From an uncultured Ruminococcus sp. (GTDB taxonomy: Bacteria; Bacillota; Clostridia; Lachnospirales; Lachnospiraceae), in contig USFD01000076.1 in NCBI GenBank assembly GCA_900553885.1, positions 1 to 15,560 on the forward strand: a stretch of 15,560 nucleotides of DNA, read 5' to 3'. Made by a program: the position numbers and the translations under genes. Positions 6,402 to 12,361 of the stretch are shown here, one piece after another; the first letter of the stretch is position 1, and each line of letters opens with the position of its first letter. Under the pieces are notes generated by a model. That model searched no databases, was not told where the DNA came from, and saw nothing but the letters and a program-made list of their open reading frames with translations.

Positions 6402-7646
6402 ATGAAGTTAAAAAGGATGCGCCGTGCATGCATTGCCGCGCTGCTTGCATGTACAGTGACAGTAACCCCTGTATCTGCGGCGCCTGATACGCTGAAGGAT
6501 ATTCAGAATCAGAAGGATAATCTCGAGAACAAAAAAGCGGATGCCCAGGATGAACTGAGCAGCCTGCAGGAAGAGCTGAACGCGCTGATATCAAAAGCGG
6601 CGGAACTGGAAGACAAACTGATTTCCACAGGACAGGAGATCAGCAAGGCGGAGAAAGATCTGACCGCGGCAGAAAAAAAGAAGGATGTGCAGTATGAATC
6701 CATGAAGCTCCGTATCAAATATATGTACGAAAGCGGAGGAAGTACTGCGGAGCTGGAGAAGATTTTTTCTTCCGGAGATATTACCAGTATGCTGGCGCAG
6801 GCCGAATATGCCCAGCGGGTACATGAATATGACAGAAATCAGCTGCAGGAGTATGCAGATACGATAACAGAGATAGAAGATCTCCAGGATACTCTTAATA
6901 CGGAGATGAAAAACCTGGAAAGTCTTGAGGCTGAGTATGAGACCCAGCAGGAACAGCTGAATACAACGATTTCTTCCAAAAAGGATGATATTTCCAATCT
7001 GGATGAGATGATTCAGAATGCAGCAAAGAAGTATCAGGAAGAGCAGGAACGCCAGGCGGCGGAAGCGGCCAGGCAGCAGGCGGCAGCCCAGGCCCAGGCT
7101 CAGCAGGAAGCAGCTGAGCAGGACAACAGCGGAACGTCCGGAAATGGCGGCTCGGGCAGCAGCGGCTCAGGCGGCGGAACGGCAGCCGGCAGCGGAGGAT
7201 CCGCAGGCAGCGGAAATACCTCAAACAGCGGCGGCGGTTCATCCGGCGGCAGTTCATCCGGCGGCAGTTCATCCGGAGGGGGCAGCTCATCGGGCGGAAG
7301 CAGCAGTACGCCTTCCTATGATTCGTCTACGGGAAATGCGATTGTAGACCGGGCTTACTCAAAGCTGGACCTTCCATATGAATGGGGCGCAGCCGGCCCG
7401 AACAGCTTTGACTGTTCAGGACTTGTAAGCTATTGCCTTTCAGGACAGTATGTACATACGTATACAACATATGACTTTATTACCTGGCCTCAGGTAAGCA
7501 ATCCGCAGCCCGGCGATATCTGTACGACGGTAACGCACTGCGGCATCTATATAGGAAACGGGCAGATGATTCACGCACCGCAGACGGGAGACGTGGTCAA
7601 GATCAGTCCGGTACGCAGCAATATGATTTTTGTGCGCAAACCATGA
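6402..7646 (+). CDS. Secreted coiled-coil NlpC/P60 peptidoglycan hydrolase
   Basis: 414 aa from ATG 6402, preceded by AGGTGAG. An upstream in-frame ATG at 6279 is rejected because it overlaps pyrD, precedes the promoter, and would bury the signal peptide. Residues 1-26 are a signal peptide ending PVSA, cleaved before Ala27. Residues 28-240 are predicted coiled coil with a central MYESGGSTAELEKIFSSGD segment, as in CwlO/PcsB-type proteins that are activated by the FtsEX system. Residues 241-303 form a Gly/Ser linker. Residues 312-414 are the NlpC/P60 domain: Cys338 in FDCSGLVSY, His379 in HCGIYIGNG, and His391 as likely third residue. It probably cuts the stem peptide during growth or division (family knowledge; the role here is inferred). 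It has its own promoter and terminator and separates pyrD from pyrE. Confidence 0.93.
   Translation: MKLKRMRRACIAALLACTVTVTPVSAAPDTLKDIQNQKDNLENKKADAQDELSSLQEELNALISKAAELEDKLISTGQEISKAEKDLTAAEKKKDVQYESMKLRIKYMYESGGSTAELEKIFSSGDITSMLAQAEYAQRVHEYDRNQLQEYADTITEIEDLQDTLNTEMKNLESLEAEYETQQEQLNTTISSKKDDISNLDEMIQNAAKKYQEEQERQAAEAARQQAAAQAQAQQEAAEQDNSGTSGNGGSGSSGSGGGTAAGSGGSAGSGNTSNSGGGSSGGSSSGGSSSGGGSSSGGSSSTPSYDSSTGNAIVDRAYSKLDLPYEWGAAGPNSFDCSGLVSYCLSGQYVHTYTTYDFITWPQVSNPQPGDICTTVTHCGIYIGNGQMIHAPQTGDVVKISPVRSNMIFVRKP
7233..7274 (+). repeat. 15-bp tandem repeat in the Gly/Ser linker
   Basis: Two identical units of GGCGGCAGTTCATCC at 7245-7259 and 7260-7274, preceded by a 12-bp shortened unit (7233-7244) and followed by a diverged one. 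It encodes Gly-Gly-Ser-Ser-Ser steps. The unit is a multiple of three, so changes in copy number would alter linker length without a frameshift. Confidence 0.8.
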
Positions 7647-7664
7647 GAAAACAGGACCCACCAG

Positions 7665-7694
7665 AACCCCTGCAGTATTATCTGCAGGGGTTTT
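7665..7694 (+). terminator. Intrinsic terminator after the NlpC/P60 gene
   Basis: Arms 7665-7675 and 7682-7692 form a perfect 11-bp GC-rich stem (AACCCCTGCAG) with loop TATTAT and a TTTT run at 7691-7694. It sits 19 nt after the TGA. Confidence 0.88.
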
Positions 7695-7720
7695 ATGGAC
7701 TTCGGCATTGCCGCTCCTTT

Positions 7721-7743
7721 TCATACAAAATCAGTGTGTATGA
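7721..7743. promoter_or_regulatory. Inverted repeat upstream of the pyrE promoter
   Basis: TCATACA (7721-7727) and TGTATGA (7737-7743) form a perfect 7-bp inverted repeat with a 9-nt spacer, about 43 nt upstream of the -35 box. It could be an operator half-site pair; no protein is recognised and chance is possible. Confidence 0.25.
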
Positions 7744-7785
7744 CCGCGGCGGATCGACACTTGCTTATATACCGGGATTCCTTAA

Positions 7786-7814
7786 TTGAAAATACAGGGA
7801 ACTTATGGTAAAAT
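7786..7814 (+). promoter_or_regulatory. Promoter for pyrE and downstream genes
   Basis: TTGAAA (7786-7791), 17-nt spacer, TAAAAT (7809-7814) with TG at 7806-7807, giving an extended -10. Predicted start near 7821, about 138 nt before the pyrE ATG. It follows the NlpC/P60 terminator, so it probably drives pyrE and possibly the whole series through purE. Confidence 0.75.
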
Positions 7815-7854
7815 TGAGGAAAAATTTAAAGACATACTTTTATACAGATAAAAA

Positions 7855-7909
7855 CGTTAAGCGCATACAGGAAAAGGCGTAGTGCCGGCAAATGTGTGTG
7901 CGCTTGACG
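7855..7909 (+). promoter_or_regulatory. Structured leader of pyrE, 14-bp stem
   Basis: CGTTAAGCGCATAC (7855-7868) pairs with GTGTGCGCTTGACG (7896-7909) over 14 bp with two G-U wobbles, enclosing 27 nt. Downstream, GGCGG-AGCAG-CCGCC (about 7917-7931) makes a second small hairpin, and TGCCGGC inside the first stem's interior (about 7883-7889) is complementary to GCCGGCA just after that small hairpin, an alternative pairing. No T-run follows, so this is not a terminator. No PyrR loop or known riboswitch consensus was recognised. Confidence 0.45.
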
Positions 7910-7958
7910 GGAATCAGGCGGAGCAGCCGCCGGCATAAAATCAGGAGGTTTGAAAGAG

Positions 7959-8639
7959 ATGGAACAGTACAAGCAGGAGTTTATTGAATTTATGGTGGAC
8001 AGCGATGTACTCAAATTCGGGGAATTTACATTAAAGAGTGGAAGAAAGTCCCCGTTTTTTATGAATGCCGGAGCTTATGTAACAGGTTCCCAGTTAAAGA
8101 AGCTGGGCGAATATTATGCTAAGGCAATTCACGATAAATATGGAGATGATTTTGATGTATTATTCGGACCTGCATACAAGGGCATTCCTCTGGGAGTAGT
8201 GACAGCCATCGCATACAGCGAGCTGTACGGAAAAGAAGTCCGCTACTGCTCAGACCGGAAGGAAGAGAAAGACCACGGAGCTGACAAGGGCAGTTTCCTG
8301 GGCAGCAAATTGAAAGACGGCGACCGGGTGATCATGATTGAGGACGTGACTACATCCGGCAAATCTATGGAAGAGACCGTGCCGAAAGTACGAGGTGCGG
8401 CAGATGTAACGATTGTAGGTCTTATGGTTTCCCTGAACCGCATGGAAGTGGGAAAAGGCGGCGAAAAGTGCGCGCTGGATGAGATCAGAGATTTATATGG
8501 ATTTGATACAGCGGCGATTGTGACGATGGAGGAGGTTGTAGAGCATCTTTACAATAAGCCGTACCACGGAAAAGTTGTAATCGACGATACATTAAAAGCT
8601 GCGATTGACGCATACTATGAAACATATGGAGTCAGATAG
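7959..8639 (+). CDS. pyrE: Orotate phosphoribosyltransferase
   Basis: 226 aa from ATG 7959, with AGGAGG at 7943-7948, 10 nt upstream; an in-frame TTG at 7950 is too near that site. The enzyme joins orotate to PRPP, giving OMP, which PyrF then decarboxylates. Visible features: FTLKSGRKSPFFMN (23-36), the substrate region with the conserved Lys26; the catalytic flexible-loop segment RKEEKDHG (100-107) with Lys101, Lys104 and His106; and the PRPP-binding loop VIMIEDVTTSGKS (124-136). It is separated from pyrF-pyrK-pyrD by a cell-wall hydrolase gene but has its own promoter and structured leader. The next gene starts 13 nt after the stop. Confidence 0.97.
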   Translation: MEQYKQEFIEFMVDSDVLKFGEFTLKSGRKSPFFMNAGAYVTGSQLKKLGEYYAKAIHDKYGDDFDVLFGPAYKGIPLGVVTAIAYSELYGKEVRYCSDRKEEKDHGADKGSFLGSKLKDGDRVIMIEDVTTSGKSMEETVPKVRGAADVTIVGLMVSLNRMEVGKGGEKCALDEIRDLYGFDTAAIVTMEEVVEHLYNKPYHGKVVIDDTLKAAIDAYYETYGVR

Positions 8640-8652
8640 GGAGGCGCGTTTT

Positions 8653-8802
8653 ATGGAAAAAGCTTATCTTGCGATGAAAAAAAGCGGTACAGGCAGCCTG
8701 GTTCTTGGGATTATTATCCTGGCTGTAGGGCTGGCGGCAGGAATTCTTTCCATTGTGAACGGCGCGGCTCTGCTGAAAAATAAAAAGAATATTACATTTT
8801 AG
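8653..8802 (+). CDS. Small membrane protein, 49 aa
   Basis: 49 aa. The ATG at 8653 follows AGGGAGG (8638-8644), which overlaps the pyrE stop, at an 8-nt spacing, good evidence that this short frame is translated and coupled to pyrE. Upstream in-frame starts lie inside pyrE and lack such a site. Residues 1-12 are basic (MEKAYLAMKKSG), 13-42 are hydrophobic with Gly and Ala spacing typical of helix packing (one long or two short membrane helices), and the end is Lys/Asn-rich with a TF terminus. I recognise the style of protein as one seen near pyrE in related Lachnospiraceae, but no named family. Function unknown; it could be a membrane-complex accessory peptide. Confidence 0.72.
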   Translation: MEKAYLAMKKSGTGSLVLGIIILAVGLAAGILSIVNGAALLKNKKNITF

Positions 8803-8804
8803 CG

Positions 8805-8846
8805 GGGGACAGACACTTCTCAAAAGGGGTCAGTCCCCTTTTGAGA
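8805..8846. repeat. Palindromic intergenic element, copy C (diverged)
   Basis: Related to copies A and B through GGGGAC(A)GAC...GGGTCAGTCCCC (5' half from 8805, 3' half ending at 8838). The family stem is weakened here by a mismatch after the first six pairs. A second, mutually exclusive hairpin is perfect: 8818-8829 with 8835-8846 (TCTCAAAAGGGG and complement), loop TCAGT. It starts 2 nt after the small-protein stop codon. Confidence 0.75.
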
Positions 8847-8847
8847 G

Positions 8848-8918
8848 AGGCGGCATTCGTCAGGAGCCTGTTTTCGCGGGAAAGCGCTGCGGATCCGGCA
8901 GGAATGCCGTGCCTTTTT
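8848..8918 (+). terminator. Possible imperfect hairpin with T-run before the VanZ gene
   Basis: CGGCATTC (8851-8858) pairs with GAATGCCG (8902-8909), with further AGG/CCT pairing at the base across a 2-nt bulge, and TTTTT at 8914-8918. The enclosed 43 nt can form CCTG/CAGG and CGC/GCG helices. The long interior and the overlap of the T-run with the next ribosome binding site make termination uncertain. Confidence 0.25.
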
Positions 8919-8925
8919 GAGGAGT

Positions 8926-9408
8926 ATGGAATTGAGCACAAGAAATGCAAGAATTGTCAGGGCATTGGGTAAAGTCCTGTTTGTTTTATATATTTTTTTT
9001 CTGGTTTACTTCCTGTTCCTGGCCGAATGGTACGGCCGGACAGGCACAGTGGAGGAATACCGGTATAATCTGGAGTTATTCAGGGAAATCCGCCGTTTTA
9101 TTACATACAGGGAACAGCTTGGAATGTTCGCAGTGTTTGCTAACCTGCTCGGGAACATTCTTATTTTTGTACCCTACGGATTTTTTATTTCAATGGCAGC
9201 GGAAAGGCGCGGATTCTTTAAGACTTTGTTTTTCAGTTTCGGCCTGAGCCTCTGCGTGGAGCTTGTACAGCTCGCCACAAGAGTCGGAAGTTTTGATGTG
9301 GATGATATTCTGCTGAATACCATTGGCGGGATACTTGGATATATATTGTTTGCAATATGCAATGTTATAAGGAGAAGATATCATGTTCGGAAACGGAAAA
9401 AGCGCTGA
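8926..9408 (+). CDS. VanZ-like membrane protein
   Basis: 160 aa if ATG 8926 is used. AGGAG (8920-8924) is only 1 nt from this ATG but 7 nt from the in-frame TTG at 8932, so TTG 8932 (158 aa) may be the real start. Hydrophobic helices lie at about 16-33, 68-91, 98-117 and 131-147. VanZ-family signatures are clear: NLLGNILIFVPYGFF (73-87) and VELVQLATRVGSFDVDDI (111-128), followed by NTIGGILGY. VanZ was named for teicoplanin resistance, but most VanZ-domain proteins are of unknown role, so resistance should not be assumed. Its end overlaps the next gene by 26 nt. No convincing promoter lies in the 123 nt before it, so it is probably transcribed from pyrE. Confidence 0.87.
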   Translation: MELSTRNARIVRALGKVLFVLYIFFLVYFLFLAEWYGRTGTVEEYRYNLELFREIRRFITYREQLGMFAVFANLLGNILIFVPYGFFISMAAERRGFFKTLFFSFGLSLCVELVQLATRVGSFDVDDILLNTIGGILGYILFAICNVIRRRYHVRKRKKR

Positions 9409-9757
9409 AAAAAAGCGCAGGGAGAAAGAGAGAAAGAAGCGGGGGACAAGAAAATACGGGCAGGGACATTATAAACATTCGCGTCTGGGAGTTGTATCCT
9501 GCTGCTGTGCGGGAGCAGGAGTTCTTATTCTTGCAGGGTGTATCGGATATGCGTATCTGACCAGAGGAATGGCCGCTCCAATTGTGGGCGGAGCCGCAGT
9601 AACTGCCATTATTGTCCTGATATGCGGACTCCGCTCAGCAGTGCGGGGCTTTCGGGAACGGGAAAAAAATTATCTTACATGTAAAATCGGGCTGCCGGTA
9701 AATGCAGTTGTGCTGCTTGCATTTCTGGCGGTCTTTATAGGAGGCTTGAATGGATGA
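9383..9757 (+). CDS. Three-helix membrane protein, possibly DUF6142-like
   Basis: 124 aa from ATG 9383, with AAGGAGA at 9369-9375 (7 nt), inside the end of the VanZ-like gene. Residues 1-33 are very basic (lysine/arginine-rich, cytoplasmic by the positive-inside rule). Three hydrophobic helices follow at about 35-58, 64-85 and 102-121; the first contains SCCCAGAG. The segment between helices 2 and 3 (SAVRGFREREKNY) is charged. The pattern resembles the DUF6142 proteins annotated in Lachnospiraceae, but I am not certain of that name. The stop overlaps the start of the M29 peptidase gene as ATGA, suggesting coupled translation. Function unknown. Confidence 0.75.
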   Translation: MFGNGKSAEKKRREKERKKRGTRKYGQGHYKHSRLGVVSCCCAGAGVLILAGCIGYAYLTRGMAAPIVGGAAVTAIIVLICGLRSAVRGFREREKNYLTCKIGLPVNAVVLLAFLAVFIGGLNG

Positions 9758-11847
9758 GCAGAGAAGAATTATTAGAACAGAGAAATGAAGCATGCAGGGA
9801 GAGGCATACCCTTGCGGTGGACCGTCTGAGGGCGATGGTGGCTGAGGAGACGGTTCCGGAGAAGTATCTGATTTATTTCCAGGATGTTACGATTTTTCTT
9901 CTTGAACTGGAAAATGTAAGAAGGAAAATTGCGGACGGCAGCTGGGAACGGTATAGTCTGAAGCAGAAGCAGAGCCTGAATGAGATTCTGTACAGCGTCC
10001 TGCTGGGAGATCATTACAAAAAGAATTACGCCAACCCGGCCTATGCGGCGGAGAAGCTGGGCCTGGAAATGGGACAGCTTCTGAGCATGCTCTGCGCGGA
10101 GATGCGAAGCGGCATCCCCTATGCTTTTGAGAACCGGATGGATTATCTGACGATTCTCTATGAGCTTTTTATCGAGGTGTACAACTGTTTTGAAAATACA
10201 GAGGAGCCGTCTCCAAAAGAGATCCGGGATATTCTGTACTGGTATGCCAGCGACTACTGCGATGTGTTCCTGGCGGATCGGATGGAAGAGCAGATCAATC
10301 CGGAGTGTTCCTTCGCGGTTGATATCATAGAGAATGCGGATCTGGAAACCGACGATTATCTTTACCGGTTCGGAGAGTACATTACGGAAAATGAGCTGGG
10401 CACGGCCCGCCATCTGCGCTCGCTGCCGGAGGAGACACTGAAAAAAATGGCCGACGTTTATACGGAAGGATACCGGATCGGTTTTATCAACACCGGTAAG
10501 GATCTGTCCATCAAGTCAACGGTCAATATCCGCTATACGCTGGGATTTGAGAAAGTCATCCGGCTGGCCATTGAGAATTTCAGGGCAATGGGACTGAAAC
10601 CGGTGATCTACCGGGCGGCGTCCAGTGTAATTACAAAGCGGGAACAGTATAAGATCGGTTATCACGGCGCTATTGCCAGTCAGCAGTATGAGTACGATCA
10701 CCGGCAGGACCAGGCGCTGTTTCTGGATAAACGGTATATTGAGCGCAGACTGGAAGTGGCCAAAACCGTCTATGAGAAAAACAAGGAACTGGCCGCGGGA
10801 TTGGCGGGGCCGGCATGCATGGAAACCTTCGGAGAAAAGCCATTTTCTCCGGAGACAAATGAGGCGGCGCCGGTATATACGGAATCCCAGCGCAGCCTTG
10901 CGCTGGAATATGACAGCCGTTCCAGCCAGCTGACAAACCAGTATATTAAGGGCGAGGAACGCAGTTTTACCATTATCGCCTGGCCGGTGCCGGAGATCGG
11001 GGAACAGTATCCGGAGATCTTTAATGAAGTTATCCGGATCAATACGCTGGATGCGGCCCTTTATACAAAGGTTCAGCAGACCCTTATCGACGCTCTGGAC
11101 CAGGGGGATTATGTACAGGTGCTGGGCAAAGGGGAAAATCAGACCGATATCCGGGTGAATTTAAGAAAAATGAACGATCCGGAAAAAGAGACCCTGTTTG
11201 AAAACTGTGTGGCGGACGTTAACATACCGGTGGGAGAGGTGTTCACTTCACCCTGTCTGGAAGGAACGGAAGGTGTGCTCCACGTAAGCCGTGTTTATCT
11301 GGAAGGACTGCAGTTCCGGGATCTGAAACTGACTTTTAAAGAAGGCAGAATTACGGACTATACCTGCGGAAACTTTGAAAGTGAAGAGGAAAACCGGAAG
11401 TATATTTACGATAATGTACTGAAAAATCATGATACACTGCCTCTTGGCGAGTTCGCCATCGGAACAAATACTACCGCTTACGTGGCCGCCAGAAAGTATG
11501 GGATTGAAGACAAAATGCCGATTCTGATTGCGGAAAAAACCGGTCCGCATTTCGCGGTAGGCGACACCTGCTATTCCTGGAGCGAAGACATCCGGGTATA
11601 CAATCCGAACGGAAAGGAAATCATTGCGAAAGATAATTCTGTTTCCATTCTGAGAAAAGAAGATGTATCAAAAGCCTACTTCCACTGTCACACAGATATA
11701 ACCCTTCCTTATGATGAGTTAGAAGAAATAAGTGTAGTGACAAAAGAAGGGAAAGCCATTATACTATTAAAAGACGGAAAGTTTGTCTTACCGGGAACTG
11801 AAGTTTTAAACAAACCATTGGAGGAGGACATAAAATGCCAAAAGTAG
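9754..11847 (+). CDS. M29-family aminopeptidase with a helical N-terminal extension
   Basis: 697 aa; ATG 9754 with AGGAGG at 9739-9744 and a 4-nt ATGA overlap with the upstream gene. Ordinary M29 aminopeptidases (AmpS, PepS, AmpT) have about 410 residues. Here the M29 part appears to begin near residue 235, and residues 1-230 are an extra, soluble, helix-rich acidic region I cannot assign. Metal-site motifs of M29 are all present in order: Glu495 in GEVFTSP, Glu566 in LGEFAIGTN, His599 and Tyr607 in PHFAVGDTCY, and His646/Asp648 in HCHTD. A Co/Zn-dependent cytoplasmic aminopeptidase activity is therefore likely; the substrate is unknown. No signal peptide. The last 13 nt overlap purE, and the 3' end is unusually AT-rich, where a purE promoter seems embedded. 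Confidence 0.85.
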   Translation: MSREELLEQRNEACRERHTLAVDRLRAMVAEETVPEKYLIYFQDVTIFLLELENVRRKIADGSWERYSLKQKQSLNEILYSVLLGDHYKKNYANPAYAAEKLGLEMGQLLSMLCAEMRSGIPYAFENRMDYLTILYELFIEVYNCFENTEEPSPKEIRDILYWYASDYCDVFLADRMEEQINPECSFAVDIIENADLETDDYLYRFGEYITENELGTARHLRSLPEETLKKMADVYTEGYRIGFINTGKDLSIKSTVNIRYTLGFEKVIRLAIENFRAMGLKPVIYRAASSVITKREQYKIGYHGAIASQQYEYDHRQDQALFLDKRYIERRLEVAKTVYEKNKELAAGLAGPACMETFGEKPFSPETNEAAPVYTESQRSLALEYDSRSSQLTNQYIKGEERSFTIIAWPVPEIGEQYPEIFNEVIRINTLDAALYTKVQQTLIDALDQGDYVQVLGKGENQTDIRVNLRKMNDPEKETLFENCVADVNIPVGEVFTSPCLEGTEGVLHVSRVYLEGLQFRDLKLTFKEGRITDYTCGNFESEEENRKYIYDNVLKNHDTLPLGEFAIGTNTTAYVAARKYGIEDKMPILIAEKTGPHFAVGDTCYSWSEDIRVYNPNGKEIIAKDNSVSILRKEDVSKAYFHCHTDITLPYDELEEISVVTKEGKAIILLKDGKFVLPGTEVLNKPLEEDIKCQK
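11737..11765 (+). promoter_or_regulatory. Possible internal promoter for purE-purM-purN
   Basis: GTGACA (11737-11742), 17-nt spacer, TATACT (11760-11765), each one base off consensus, inside the 3' end of the peptidase gene. The start would be near 11772, about 63 nt before the purE ATG. The leader is too short for a purine riboswitch and none was recognised. Confidence 0.5.
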
Positions 11848-12347
11848 GAATTGTAATGGGCAGTGACTCGGATCTGAAAGTGATGAGCAAAGCTGCCTCC
11901 ATGCTTGAAAAATTCGGAATTGATTACGAGATGACGATCATCTCCGCACACCGTATGCCGGATGTGTTTTTTGACTGGGCAAAATCAGCAGAAAGCCGGG
12001 GAATCAAGGTGATTATCGCAGGAGCGGGAATGGCTGCCCATCTTCCGGGCATGTGCGCCGCACTGTTCCCCATGCCGGTGATCGGAGTGCCGATGTCAGG
12101 AAAGAACCTGGACGGTATGGACGCACTTTATTCAATCGTACAGATGCCGCCGGGAATCCCGGTTGCGACAGTTGCCATTGACGGCGGAATGAATGCTGCG
12201 ATTCTTGCGGCGAAAATTCTTGCAGTATCTGATGATGAGATTCTCGGAAAACTGAAAGCGTATTCAGAAGAAATGAAAGATACTGTACAGGCAAAGGCAG
12301 ACAAGCTCAAAGAAGTAGGATATGAGGAGTATCTCAGCGGAAAATAA
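11835..12347 (+). CDS. purE: N5-carboxyaminoimidazole ribonucleotide mutase
   Basis: 170 aa. Class I PurE converts N5-CAIR to CAIR in purine synthesis, normally with PurK making N5-CAIR; purK is not in this window. GGAGGAG at about 11820-11826 precedes the ATG. Motifs: GSDSD (9-13), SAHRMP (37-42) and GAGMAAHLPG (63-72) with His69, then GVPMSGKNLDGMDAL and the PPGIPVATVAI segment. Length matches the family. The start lies inside the peptidase gene and the two frames overlap by 13 nt. A probable promoter sits about 70 nt upstream. purM follows after 14 nt. Confidence 0.97.
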   Translation: MPKVGIVMGSDSDLKVMSKAASMLEKFGIDYEMTIISAHRMPDVFFDWAKSAESRGIKVIIAGAGMAAHLPGMCAALFPMPVIGVPMSGKNLDGMDALYSIVQMPPGIPVATVAIDGGMNAAILAAKILAVSDDEILGKLKAYSEEMKDTVQAKADKLKEVGYEEYLSGK

Positions 12348-12361
12348 AAGGAGAAAACACA

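Noticed and set aside
7233..7274. CRISPR array
   Set aside because: The tandem repeats are short, coding and without spacers.
7018..7347. 109-codon + strand frame inside the NlpC/P60 linker
   Set aside because: Alanine/arginine-rich translation is produced by the Gly/Ser repeat read in another frame.
7821..7958. Known purine, PRPP or guanidine riboswitch in the pyrE leader
   Set aside because: None of the conserved core sequences of these classes could be recognised.
8926..9408. Glycopeptide (teicoplanin) resistance gene
   Set aside because: VanZ-domain proteins are widespread and no vanA/B-type genes are nearby; resistance is not supported.
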